From: F1-120-MAGs118 sp013360535
GTDB taxonomy: Bacteria; Planctomycetota; UBA1135; GCA-002686595
NCBI GenBank assembly: GCA_026647215.1
Contig: JAPKHC010000017.1
Span: 53,596-117,595, forward strand
Length of the DNA: 64,000 bases
Direction: 5' to 3'
Position numbers and translations under genes: made by a program. The notes under the pieces are model-generated. The model worked only from the letters and a program-made list of their open reading frames with translations. It was not told the origin of the DNA and did not search any database. Below are positions 53,174 to 61,282 of the stretch, piece after piece. The number at the start of each line of letters is the position of its first letter. The first letter of the stretch is position 1.

Positions 53174-54530
53174 GGTTCGTCTCGCGCGCCACGCGGCGGC
53201 CGCGCTCGAGATCGACGCCAGCGAGCAGCAGCGCGCCGACGAGGAAGAACGCGACCAGCGGCACGACGCCCCAGCGCGGCTCGCCCGTGGCCTTGATCGC
53301 GAGCCCGAAGCACAACGGCCCGAGGATCGCCGAGAAGCGCTCGAGCACGCCAAAAAGCCCGAAGAACTCGCCCGAACGGTGCCGCGGCACCATGCTCGCG
53401 AACATCGAGCGCGTCAGCGCCTGACAGCCGCCCATCACGAGCGCGACTCCCGCCGCGAGCGCATAGAAATACGCCAGCGGATGTTCCTCGCCCGGGCTCG
53501 CCATGCGCCACGCGAGCGCGGTGATGCCGAGGTACACGCCGATTCCGCCGAGCACCGCACGCTTGGGCCCGATGCGACCCGCGAGCCAGCCGAATCCGAA
53601 CGCGCACGGCACGCCGAGGAACTGCACGAGCAGCACCGCGGGAATCATCTTCGGACCCGTGAGCCCGATCTCCGCCCCGTAGATCGTCGCCATGCGGATG
53701 ATCGTGTTGATGCCGTCGTTGTAGGCGAGCATCGCGACCATCAGGAGGAACGCGTCGCGATGGCGCGGCAGGTCGCGTGCGGTCTCGGCGAGCCGCGCGA
53801 ACGCCACTCGCAGCGCTCCCATGCGAGCGGGCTCGTCGGACTCGCGCACGCGCGCCGGCTCCTTCACGCTGCGCAGGAGCGGCAGCGCGAACACGGCCCA
53901 CCAGATCGCGACCGACACGAACGCGAGGCGCACGGGCACCGTCGAGTCCTCCGGCAACCCGAACCACGCGGGCTTGAGGATCCACGCGAGGTTGAGCGCG
54001 AGCAACAAGCCCCCACCGAGGTACCCGAGCGCGTAGGCCGAGGTCGACACGCGGTCGAGCTCCTCCTCGCTCGCGATGCTCGGCAACAGCGCGTCATAGA
54101 ACACGAAACTGCCCGCGACGCCGATGTTGCCGAGCACGAACAGGAGCGACGCGAGCTGCCAGTCGCCGCGCTCGACGAGCCACAGCGCCGCCGTCGCGAG
54201 CACGCCGAGCACGAGGAACGCGGCCAGCATCGGCTTCTTGCGCGCGCCCGTGTCCGAGAGCGCGCCGAGCAGCGGCCCGACGAGCGCGACGGCGACCATG
54301 CTCCACGTCGTCAGCTCGCTGAAGCGCTCGAGCACGTCCGTGCGCCCGTCCGCCGCGACCTCGCGGTAGTACACGGGGAACACGGCCGTCACGATCGTCG
54401 TGAAGAAGGCCGAATTGGCCCAGTCGTACAGCGCCCACGCACGCAGCTCCGGCCGCCCCAGCCCCAGCCGTTCGAGCAACCCCGCGCGCGCGGGCGTTCC
54501 GGCCTCTCGGGGTTCGCGCGCGGCGTCCAT
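53160..54530 (-). CDS. UMF1-type major facilitator transporter
   Basis: 456 residues from ATG 54530. RAWALYDWANSAFFTTIVTA is the signature start of the UMF1/Atg22-like MFS family, followed by about twelve membrane helices. Inter-helix motifs include LSDTGARKKPM (loop 2-3) and GRIGPKRAVLGG (loop 8-9). Mid-protein EPARVRESDEPARMG is the central cytoplasmic loop. Family members in bacteria are poorly characterised; yeast Atg22 exports amino acids from the vacuole. The substrate is unknown. It converges on and overlaps the AttH-like gene by 14 nt. Confidence 0.88.
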   Translation of the reverse strand: MDAAREPREAGTPARAGLLERLGLGRPELRAWALYDWANSAFFTTIVTAVFPVYYREVAADGRTDVLERFSELTTWSMVAVALVGPLLGALSDTGARKKPMLAAFLVLGVLATAALWLVERGDWQLASLLFVLGNIGVAGSFVFYDALLPSIASEEELDRVSTSAYALGYLGGGLLLALNLAWILKPAWFGLPEDSTVPVRLAFVSVAIWWAVFALPLLRSVKEPARVRESDEPARMGALRVAFARLAETARDLPRHRDAFLLMVAMLAYNDGINTIIRMATIYGAEIGLTGPKMIPAVLLVQFLGVPCAFGFGWLAGRIGPKRAVLGGIGVYLGITALAWRMASPGEEHPLAYFYALAAGVALVMGGCQALTRSMFASMVPRHRSGEFFGLFGVLERFSAILGPLCFGLAIKATGEPRWGVVPLVAFFLVGALLLAGVDLERGRRVARETNLSTP

Positions 54531-54629
54531 CGGCGCGTGAGGCTACCCCGCGCGCCGCTCCGCCTCACGCTCCGCCCGGGCCCGACGCTTCCTCACCGCG
54601 CCCGCGCGGGTTACACCTTCCCGTCCGCC

Positions 54630-55304
54630 ATGTCGCACCCGCCCTTCGGCTCCCCGACGCTCGTCCTCGTGCCCACCGACCTCGAGCTCGCGCGCCTGCG
54701 CGACCTCGGCGGCTTCCCCAGCGGTCTGGCGCTGGTCGAGCGCTGCGGCTTCGGCCCGGTCGCCGCCGCCGCCCGCACCGCCACGCTGCTCGAGCGCCTG
54801 CGCCCGCGCCAGGTCCTGCTCGTCGGCATCGCCGGCAGTTACGACGTCGAGCGCTTCCCAGTCGCCAGCGCGCTCGAGTTCGACGCCTGCGCCATCGAAG
54901 GCATCGGCGTCGGCGAGGGCGCGAGCCTGATCCCGCCGCCCGCGCTCGGCTTCCCGCAATGGCCCGGCGCCGAGGGCGGGCGCGCGCCGATCTTCGACCG
55001 CGTTCCGCTCGCGCGCGCGAGCCGCGCGGAGCCGGTCACGCTGCTCACCACCTGCGCCGCCTCCGCCGACGCCGCGCAAGCGCGCTTGCGCCGCACGCGT
55101 TGTCCCGACGCCGTCGCCGAGGACATGGAAGGCTTCGCCGTCGCCGCCGCGTGCTCGATGGCGGGCACGCCGCTGCGCATCGTGCGCGGGCTCTCGAACC
55201 TCGTCGGCGACCGCGACGCCGCGCACTGGCGCATTCCGGCGGCGCTCGCGGCGGCGCGCACGCTGGCGCTGGAGCTGCTCGAGTCCGGCGAGGGCTGGGC
55301 GTGA
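54630..55304 (+). CDS. mqnB: Futalosine hydrolase
   Basis: 224 residues from ATG 54630. It belongs to the nucleoside phosphorylase/MTAN fold: VLLVGIAGSYD is the glycine-rich loop, and VAEDMEGFAVAAACSMAGTP the substrate-binding block with the catalytic region. RIVRGLSNLVGDRD is characteristic of MqnB. It removes the base from futalosine in the alternative menaquinone pathway. The identity is reinforced by the overlapping mqnD gene (GTGA, 4 nt). The protein is somewhat shorter than some MqnB proteins but has all blocks. Confidence 0.9.
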   Translation: MSHPPFGSPTLVLVPTDLELARLRDLGGFPSGLALVERCGFGPVAAAARTATLLERLRPRQVLLVGIAGSYDVERFPVASALEFDACAIEGIGVGEGASLIPPPALGFPQWPGAEGGRAPIFDRVPLARASRAEPVTLLTTCAASADAAQARLRRTRCPDAVAEDMEGFAVAAACSMAGTPLRIVRGLSNLVGDRDAAHWRIPAALAAARTLALELLESGEGWA

Positions 55305-56155
55305 ATCTCGCGCGCCGGCTGCGGGTCGGAATCTCGACCTGCCCCAACGACACGTTCGCCTTCCACGGGCTGCTCACGCACGAGAGCGACCCGGGCGGAA
55401 TCGATTGGGAGTTCGAGTTGCTCGACGTGCAGACTCTGAACGAGCGCTGGCTCGCTGGCGATTTCGACCTCGCCAAGGCGAGCTTCGCGGCCGCCCTGCG
55501 CGCCGGTCCCGAATCGCTCGTGCTGCCCGCGGGCTCGGCGATCGGACGCGGCGTGGGCCCGGTGGTGCTCGCTCCCGCCCTGCCGCACGCGCCGCACTCG
55601 CCGGAACGGGTGCTCGCGCCGGGAGAGCACACCACCGCCACGCTGCTCTGGCGCCTCTTCCACCCCGCACAGGGCACGCTGCGGCAGGTCGTGTTCTCGG
55701 AGATCCTTCCGGCGCTCGCTCGCCGCGACGCCGACCTCGGCGTCTGCATCCACGAGGGCCGCTTCACCTACGCCGCGCACGGCCTGCGCCTCGTCGAGGA
55801 CCTTGGAGCGACCTGGGAGCACACGACCGGCGCCCCGCTGCCCCTCGGCGGCATCCTCGCGCGCCGCCGGCTCGGCCCCACCCTGACGGCACAAGCCACC
55901 CTCGCCTTGCAGGCCTCGCTCGACCGCGCCCGCGCCGCCCCGCAGGCCGCGGCGGCGACGATGCGCCGCTGGGCGCAGGAGCACTCCGACGAGGTGCTGT
56001 GGAAGCACGTCGAGCTCTACGTCACCGCCGACACTCGCGAGCTGGGGCCCGAAGCCCGGCGTTCCTTGCTCGACCTCGCCCACCGCGCCCACGCGGCCGG
56101 CCTCGCCCCCGCCGGTGCGCTCGCCCTCTCGGACGAGAGCGCGAGCTGGCGCTGA
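55301..56155 (+). CDS. mqnD: 1,4-dihydroxy-6-naphthoate synthase
   Basis: 284 residues from GTG 55301. RVGISTCPNDTFAFHGLL is the N-terminal signature of MqnD, a periplasmic-binding-protein fold enzyme. LLDVQTLNERWLAGDFDLAK, GRGVGPVVLAP, PGEHTTATLL, DLGVCIHEGRFTYAAHGL and LPLGGILARR follow in the expected order. The histidine in IHEGRFTY is in the known catalytic region. It converts cyclic dehypoxanthinyl futalosine to dihydroxynaphthoate. Other pathway genes (mqnA, C, E) are not in the window. Confidence 0.94.
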   Translation: MNLARRLRVGISTCPNDTFAFHGLLTHESDPGGIDWEFELLDVQTLNERWLAGDFDLAKASFAAALRAGPESLVLPAGSAIGRGVGPVVLAPALPHAPHSPERVLAPGEHTTATLLWRLFHPAQGTLRQVVFSEILPALARRDADLGVCIHEGRFTYAAHGLRLVEDLGATWEHTTGAPLPLGGILARRRLGPTLTAQATLALQASLDRARAAPQAAAATMRRWAQEHSDEVLWKHVELYVTADTRELGPEARRSLLDLAHRAHAAGLAPAGALALSDESASWR

Positions 56156-56186
56156 AGCGCAGGACGGCCCACGCGCCGCCCAAGGA

Positions 56187-56228
56187 ACACGCCCGCGCAC
56201 CCTCGCATCGAGGGCGCCGCGGGCGTGT
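56187..56228. terminator. Nested hairpin between mqnD and the histone gene, probable bidirectional terminator
   Basis: The outer stem acacgcccgcg (56187-56197) pairs with cgcgggcgtgt (56218-56228), and inside it ccctcg pairs with cgaggg around CAT. It is the only strong structure between these convergent genes. It has no T-tract. Confidence 0.55.
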
Positions 56229-56272
56229 CGGATCAGGGTCCCCACGCGCGATGAAGCGCGCGATGCCGTGCC

Positions 56273-56470
56273 TCACTTGGCCGGCGTGTTGCCGCCGCCG
56301 TCGCGCAGCTCGAGCATCTCCTTGCGGATGTCCTGCGCGATGTTCTTCACGTCCTGCATGGCCTTGCGGACGCGGGCGCAAGCGGCCTTGTTGCCCGCGG
56401 CGGCCTTCTCGACGTCTTCGCGGGTGGCCTCGATGGCCTGCACCAGCTTCTGGAAGTTCTGGGTCGTCAT
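56273..56470 (-). CDS. Small Hc1-type histone-like protein
   Basis: 65 residues from ATG 56470 (MTTQNFQKLVQAIEATREDV). The open frame continues upstream, but those codons are Arg/Pro-rich and outside family length. GNKAACARVRKAMQDVKNIA and QDIRKEML closely follow the N-terminal helical domain of chlamydial histone Hc1, as in the short homologues in Planctomycetota and Verrucomicrobiota. It lacks the Lys/Ala-rich DNA-binding tail of Hc1, so it may be a dimerising or weak DNA-binding nucleoid protein. The 395-nt non-coding region upstream suggests its own promoter. Confidence 0.8.
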   Translation of the reverse strand: MTTQNFQKLVQAIEATREDVEKAAAGNKAACARVRKAMQDVKNIAQDIRKEMLELRDGGGNTPAK

Positions 56471-56865
56471 GGGGGTTCTCGCTTTCGGTTGGCGCTGGCG
56501 CGGAGGCGAACCAGCGGGATTTCTAGCGGCACTCTTGGCCCGCTGCGCACGGGCCCCGCCTGAGCGGCCGGGGGCGCAGTCTAGGCCAGCCGCTCGGGGG
56601 GGATTCAAGGACCGAGCCCGCGCCCCCACCCCCGCCCGCGGGCCTGCCCGCAGGGGGCCGGAGGGGCCCGAGGGGCTGAAACATCCACCTAAGTCTTGAA
56701 ATGACAGTTACTTATGGCCATCCAGACCAGTTGGTTAGCCCCCCGGACGCCGCGCGGGCCCACCCAGCGAAAAATCTCTGCATCCGGGGCCAAAAAACGG
56801 CCTTCGGCGCCTTGGGGTCCGCCGGAACGGCCTGCGGGAGGCCCCGCACGCGCCCCTGTGCGCGC
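56471..56865. other. Non-coding region upstream of the histone gene
   Basis: 395 nt without a gene. It holds a terminator candidate for the EVE gene (56792-56832). Around 56685-56725 it has a small AT-rich island, where the histone promoter most likely lies, though I see no clear hexamer pair. The rest is very GC-rich, with homopolymeric C/G runs. Confidence 0.55.
56792..56832 (-). terminator. Intrinsic terminator candidate after the EVE gene
   Basis: On the minus strand GGCC and CGGCG pair with CGCCG and GGCC around a small internal loop, followed by G and then T6 (56797-56792). It lies 34 nt past the stop at 56866. It is the only hairpin here with a proper T-tract. Confidence 0.55.
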
Positions 56866-57369
56866 TCAGCTCGCGCCCGCGGCCGCGCTCGGCTTGCGCT
56901 GCGCCACACGCAGCACTTCCGCGAACTCCGCGGGCTTCACGGGCTGGATCGAGAGGCGGCTGCCGCGCCGGCACACCTCCATCTGCGCCAGCTTCGGGTT
57001 CCGCTTGAGTTCCTCGAGCGCGACCGTGCGCGGCAGCGCCTCGAGCGCCTGGATCGTGACCCCGATCCAGACCGGCGCCTCGCGGGTCGCGCGCGGCTCG
57101 TGGTAGTCGCCGGGCTCGAACTGCGTCGGATCCGGTGCCGCGCCTTCGACCACCTCGGCCACGCCGACGGCGCCGGAGGGCTCGGCGTTGGAGTGGTAAT
57201 ACAGCACGAGATCGCCGACCTTGACCTCGTCGCGCAGCAGGTTGCGGGCCTGATAGTTGCGCACACCGTTCCAGAACGTGCGCTTCTTCGGCGCCGCGAG
57301 CAGGTCGGCGAAGGAAAACTCCTCGGGCTCGCTCTTGAAGAGCCAGTGGCGCACGGCGGACTTGGGCAT
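56866..57369 (-). CDS. EVE-domain protein
   Basis: 167 residues from ATG 57369; an ATG at 57387 would add six residues. RHWLFKSEPEEFSFADLL, TFWNGVRNYQARNLLRDEVK and VGDLVLYYHSNAEP are the conserved blocks of the EVE (PUA-like) fold. YHEPRATREAPVWIGV continues it. EVE proteins are thought to bind modified bases in DNA or RNA, and some act with restriction systems or as human THYN1-like readers. No restriction or modification gene is nearby, so a housekeeping role is likelier. Confidence 0.93.
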   Translation of the reverse strand: MPKSAVRHWLFKSEPEEFSFADLLAAPKKRTFWNGVRNYQARNLLRDEVKVGDLVLYYHSNAEPSGAVGVAEVVEGAAPDPTQFEPGDYHEPRATREAPVWIGVTIQALEALPRTVALEELKRNPKLAQMEVCRRGSRLSIQPVKPAEFAEVLRVAQRKPSAAAGAS

Positions 57370-57457
57370 GGCGCTCTTGTAGCGCATGGATGCGCCACGC
57401 GGGAAGCGCGCAAGGAACCTTGGGAACCGTTCCGACCGCTCGCCGCGGCTCGGTGCT

Positions 57458-58762
57458 TCAGGGCTCGCGCTTGGGCGCGAGCACGACCCGCAGGCCGTTG
57501 TAGCTCATGAACCATTCCGGCCAGGCGATGCGCGCCGCAGAGCGGGAGATGCTCGAGGGCATCGCGAACGCGCCGCCGCGGTGCACGCGCAGGCCGGGAC
57601 CGGTCACGAAGGGGTCGACGGCCGCGGCAGCGGTGTACGGCGCCGCGGTGTCGAGGCACCACTCGGCCGCGTTGTCGAGGATCCCGTAGAGCCCCCAGGC
57701 GTTGGGCGGGTACTGGCGCACCGGATTGGAATGCCAGAGCTCGTAACCGACGCACTCGACGCCGGAATGCAGCGACTTGTAGATGTTGGCCTCACCGCAG
57801 TCGAGCGTGGTGCCTGTGCAGTACTCGGTGGTCGTGCCCGCGCGGGCCGCGTACTCCCACTCGGCCTCGGTCGGCAGCCGGTACTCGTAGCCCGGCGGCA
57901 CCAGCCCTTGCGCTTCCATCTGCACGTTCAGGCCCGAGCAGTAGGCGCGCGCTTCCTGCCAGCCGACCGCGACCACCGGGTGCCCCGGAAGTCCGCCCGC
58001 CGAGCCTCGCGTGCCCATGATGCTCGCGTACTCCTCGGCGGTGACCTCGGTCTCGCCAATCCAGTACGGGTACGTGATCGTCACCGGGTGAGCGGGCGCG
58101 CCGCTGTAGCCATGCTCGGGGAAATAGGGATATCCCAGCGCGACGTCGGACCCCATCACGAACGAACCGGGCTGGATCGCGATCAGCGACGGGACGAGCG
58201 GAGTGCACACGGGCGCGTTGCTGTTGCAGGTCTCGAAGCTGAGCGCAGTGCTCAGCATCCCGTGCGTCACCGCCTGCGGGTCGCGATACCAGGCCTGCAG
58301 CTCGAAACGACCGACGCTCCACTGCCAGGACCAGGGATCAGGGCCGACCAAGCCGGGGTGGTCGCGCATGAACGTGTTGAAGTCCAGCGAGAAGGAACCA
58401 TTGCAGGTGCCCGCTTGCCCGCCGGTGTCGAACGTGCCGCAACGCAAGATGCGGCCCTGCCCGGGCCACATGCACATCGTGCTCAGGTTGCCGGGCTTCC
58501 AGGGCAGTGCCGACATGTTGCGGCCGCAGAAGAGCAACGCCGTGCGCCCGGCGTCGACGCCCGAGCACGTGATGACGAAGCCCGAGCCCGCGGTGGCGCT
58601 CGGCATCCCGACCGCGCTGAGCGTCGCAGTACAGCCGCCCGACGAAGGAGCGGCGGTGCAGCGGGGAACCGCCGGAACGCAACAGGTCTGGGCCGGCGCA
58701 GGGGCGGAGAGGAGGAGGAGCGGGAGGACACCCAGCCGCAGCAGGCCGAATCGAGCTTCCAT
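57458..58762 (-). CDS. Secreted FGE/SUMF1-fold protein with planctomycete domain; lacks catalytic cysteines
   Basis: 434 residues from ATG 58762; signal peptide residues 1-25 (ending APAQT). Residues about 27-185 form the cysteine-paired domain with FELQAWYRDPQAV, shared with the lectin-like protein at 37199. Residues about 192-434 are a formylglycine-generating-enzyme fold: IAIQPGSFVMGSD, HPVTITYPYWIGETEVT, GHPVVAVGWQEARAYC, YRLPTEAEWEYAARAG, then a final RGGAF. In true FGE the segment after RGG holds two cysteines that bind copper; here it reads A-M-P-S-S-I-S, with none. It therefore probably does not mature sulfatases; the fold is often used for binding. Probably exported to the surface or periplasm. 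Confidence 0.85.
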   Translation of the reverse strand: MEARFGLLRLGVLPLLLLSAPAPAQTCCVPAVPRCTAAPSSGGCTATLSAVGMPSATAGSGFVITCSGVDAGRTALLFCGRNMSALPWKPGNLSTMCMWPGQGRILRCGTFDTGGQAGTCNGSFSLDFNTFMRDHPGLVGPDPWSWQWSVGRFELQAWYRDPQAVTHGMLSTALSFETCNSNAPVCTPLVPSLIAIQPGSFVMGSDVALGYPYFPEHGYSGAPAHPVTITYPYWIGETEVTAEEYASIMGTRGSAGGLPGHPVVAVGWQEARAYCSGLNVQMEAQGLVPPGYEYRLPTEAEWEYAARAGTTTEYCTGTTLDCGEANIYKSLHSGVECVGYELWHSNPVRQYPPNAWGLYGILDNAAEWCLDTAAPYTAAAAVDPFVTGPGLRVHRGGAFAMPSSISRSAARIAWPEWFMSYNGLRVVLAPKREP

Positions 58763-58872
58763 CGTGGGTTCCCGGCGGTTCAGGAGGTCGGAACGGATTC
58801 CGTCCCGATCCTAGGTCGCGGGCGCTCGCTGCGGGCTACGCCGAAGTGGGTCCGTGGCACGGGCCCTGTGGG

Positions 58873-58970
58873 TGGCGGGAGCGCATGAGAATCGAACTCA
58901 CCAACCCCGCTGTTCACGAGGTTCGACCGGCTTTGAAGACCGGGCGGCACACCAGCACCGATCCGCTCCC
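58873..58970 (-). tRNA. selC: Selenocysteine tRNA, anticodon UCA
   Basis: Read on the minus strand from 58970, the 98-nt molecule ends in discriminator G and an encoded CCA (58875-58873). It has the bacterial tRNA-Sec layout. The long acceptor (GGGAGCGG with GCGCTCCC) has seven canonical pairs and then a G-G opposition. A 6-bp D stem carries a TGGT loop. The anticodon arm is CCGGT-CTTCAAA-GCCGG with TCA. The variable arm is long (AACCTCG pairing with CGGGGTT), and the T arm is GTGAG-TTCGATT-CTCAT. This exactly follows the spacing of E. coli selC. The cell should therefore read some UGA codons as selenocysteine; selA, selB and selD are not in the window. Confidence 0.92.
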
Positions 58971-59069
58971 GCCCAAGGCGCACCACTCCACCAGCCGCGG
59001 GCGGCGCGTGCAACGGTCGAGCGCTCAGGAAGTGGCATTCGCGGGTGCGAACGACGCGGCGGCCCGCGT

Positions 59070-60554
59070 TCAGGGGAGCAAGCGGCCCGGCTCGCCGGCG
59101 GCCATCGTGTCGGGCACGCCTCCCGCCCAGCGGCGCAGCGCGGTGACCGCTCCGCGAGGCGTGTTCCGCAGGCCTTCGACGCCGACCGAGAACGGGATGC
59201 CGCCGGGCCGGGCGAGGTCGCGCGGGAGCGGAAGGCGCAGGCCCCGCGGAGCGGCGAACAGGTCGCCGTCGAGGTGCACGAGCAGGCGCGGGTTGGCGAG
59301 GTTGGCCGGACTCTCGAGCGCCACGAGCAGGTCGCCGCGCTGGCGCCGGACGGTGACGCTGGCGGGCGGATCGCCCGGCGACTCGCGCAGGAGCGCGAGG
59401 CGCGTCGGTTGGTCGGTGAGCCGCAGGTTGCGGCGGCGGCGGAGCGGGGCGTCGAGCGCGAGGAACGGGCGATTCGCTCCGGGCACCGAGAGGTGCGCGA
59501 AGAGCAGCGGATCGCCACCGGGTGACCACGAGCCGCCGCGCAGCGCGAAGCCGAGCTCACGTTCGGCGCCGGCGCCGAGCTCGAACGGCTCCGGACAGCC
59601 CTCGACCTCGAAGGCCCCGCGGCGCACGACGACTTCGAGCGCGACGCGCAGGTCGAACTCGAACGGATTGCGCAGGCGCGCCGCGACCTGCCACGCGCCG
59701 CACCACTCTCCAAGGCCACCGAGCGAGTGCTCGCGCTCGACGAGCAACGGCTCGACCTGCAGCGGATGGAGGCCACGGTCCGCGGGCGCGAGCGAGGCGA
59801 GCGCGCGCACCGCGAGCGCGCGACGCGGTTCGGTGGTGACGAGCGCGTTGACGGGCTGACGGCAGGCGGCGAGCAGCTCGTCGGGGTCGTCGATGTCGAT
59901 CGCGAAGCGCTCGCAGGGCCATTCCTGTCGACCGGTGTGCGAGCTCCAGGCGGAGAAACGCGCGTCGACCGCGGCGAGGTGCTCGCCGGCGACGAAGCGC
60001 CGATCGGCCTCGTCGGCGCGCGGTGCGAGCAGCAGCGGCGCGAGGCCGAGGTCGCGCGCCTCGAGGCAGGCGGCGCGGTGGTCGCTGGCGATGCGCACCG
60101 AGTGTCGACGCGCGTGTTCGGAGAGCAAGCGTGCGAGCGCGGGCAGCGAGGCGGGCTCGCGCAAGATGAGCAGGTGCTGCGGACGACTGCCGGCCGCATT
60201 GCCGTGCAACGCGAGCGACTCCTCGAGGAACGCGAGGCGCTCGCCCGTGAACGCACGCGAGAACCAGCCGCCGGCGTCGATGCGCGCGAGGTCCCGCGGA
60301 GTGCGCTCGCGCAGCTCGCCGACGGCGTCGCTCGTGCGCTCGAGGCGCGCATCGGCGCACAGCACGAAGTCGCCGCTCGCGCACGGACGCACGTCGCAGG
60401 CGATGCCGTCGAGACCGAGCGCGAGCGCAGCGCGCAGGCTGGCGAGCGTGTTCTCCGGTGCCTCGCGCGGAGTGCCGCGCAAGCCGAAGATCCACGGCGG
60501 GCCGGGCACGAGTTCACCGTGCGCGCCGAGCGCCTTCGCATCGGGGAGCTGCAT
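59070..60554 (-). CDS. GDPD-fold protein with catalytic residues lost, plus beta-rich C-terminus
   Basis: 494 residues from ATG 60554, with no signal peptide. Residues about 22-255 follow the glycerophosphodiester phosphodiesterase TIM barrel: GTPREAPENTLASLRAALAL, GDFVLCADARLERTSD. The signature HRG is L-R-G (25-27), ExD is A-C-D (52-54), and HD is A-D (67-68), so the general acid/base and metal ligands are missing. The C-terminal half (about 260-494) looks like two beta-sandwich domains. I infer a non-catalytic relative, perhaps lipid- or glycerophosphate-binding. It is divergent from the next gene, with a 65-nt shared promoter region. Confidence 0.75.
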   Translation of the reverse strand: MQLPDAKALGAHGELVPGPPWIFGLRGTPREAPENTLASLRAALALGLDGIACDVRPCASGDFVLCADARLERTSDAVGELRERTPRDLARIDAGGWFSRAFTGERLAFLEESLALHGNAAGSRPQHLLILREPASLPALARLLSEHARRHSVRIASDHRAACLEARDLGLAPLLLAPRADEADRRFVAGEHLAAVDARFSAWSSHTGRQEWPCERFAIDIDDPDELLAACRQPVNALVTTEPRRALAVRALASLAPADRGLHPLQVEPLLVEREHSLGGLGEWCGAWQVAARLRNPFEFDLRVALEVVVRRGAFEVEGCPEPFELGAGAERELGFALRGGSWSPGGDPLLFAHLSVPGANRPFLALDAPLRRRRNLRLTDQPTRLALLRESPGDPPASVTVRRQRGDLLVALESPANLANPRLLVHLDGDLFAAPRGLRLPLPRDLARPGGIPFSVGVEGLRNTPRGAVTALRRWAGGVPDTMAAGEPGRLLP

Positions 60555-60609
60555 CGAGCGGCGCAGCGTAGCGTGCGCGCGTGCATGTGCCGCTCGCCCG
60601 CGTTACGTT

Positions 60610-60614
60610 GGAGG
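60610..60614 (+). promoter_or_regulatory. Shine-Dalgarno sequence for the gene at 60620
   Basis: GGAGG ends 5 nt before ATG 60620. It is one of the few strong ribosome-binding sites in the window and decides this start over an upstream GTG-type start. Confidence 0.7.
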
Positions 60615-60619
60615 TTTCG

Positions 60620-61282
60620 ATGGACGCCACAGCACTCGACCGGGACACGCGCCGCTTCCGCTGGATCGCGCTCGCGGTGGCCGTGGCGTCGCTCGCGGCG
60701 ATCGTGAGCTACGTCGCGCTGCACGGCTGGTCGGCCTTCGGTTCGCTCGCCGTCGCGGCGAGCACGGTGTTCGTCACGAAGCTCTCGATCTTCGGTGGCA
60801 ACATCGAGGACCTGCGCTTCAACCCGTGGGAGCTCGGGCTGATCGCGTGGGTGATCGACCTGTGGGTGTCGTGCGCGCTGCTCGCGGGACTCGCGAGCTT
60901 CGAGCGCCTGCCGTTCGCGGGCAAGGCGCTCGCCGACGCGAACGCACGTGCGGGCAAGACGCTGCTCGAGTATCCCGGGCTGCGACGGCTCGCGTTCTGG
61001 GGCATCACGGTGCTCGTGTTCCTGCCGATTCCCGGCTCGGGCGCCGTCACGGGCACGCTCGTCGCGCGCATGGTCGGACTCAGTCGCGTCGCGAGTTTCT
61101 CCGCGGTGGCCGCGGGTGCGGCTTTCGCCGTACTCACCTATGCGGCGGTGGCGGTATTCCTCGGAAACCAGTGGGAGCGACTGCTCACCGACCCACTGGT
61201 GCTCGCGGCATCCGTACTCGTGTTGGTCGCATTCGTGGCCTTCGCATGGCTGCGAGTCCGGCGCGCGTTGCAGCGCGGCTGA
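60620..61282 (+). CDS. Small multidrug-export-type membrane protein
   Basis: 220 residues with about five to six membrane helices (residues 14-34, 40-58, 72-92, 120-135, 150-175, 190-210). GGNIEDLRFNPWELGLIAWV, then a Leu/Ala-rich helix, and VFLPIPGSGAVTGTLVARMV resemble the small multi-drug export protein family (DUF2/Sm_multidrug_ex). The proline/glycine-rich IPGSGA turn is the family's most conserved part. The transported molecule is not established. It stands alone in a divergent pair with the GDPD-fold gene. Confidence 0.75.
   Translation: MDATALDRDTRRFRWIALAVAVASLAAIVSYVALHGWSAFGSLAVAASTVFVTKLSIFGGNIEDLRFNPWELGLIAWVIDLWVSCALLAGLASFERLPFAGKALADANARAGKTLLEYPGLRRLAFWGITVLVFLPIPGSGAVTGTLVARMVGLSRVASFSAVAAGAAFAVLTYAAVAVFLGNQWERLLTDPLVLAASVLVLVAFVAFAWLRVRRALQRG

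Noticed and set aside
57458..58762. Sulfatase-modifying (formylglycine-generating) enzyme
   Set aside because: The C-terminal cysteine pair required for catalysis is absent.
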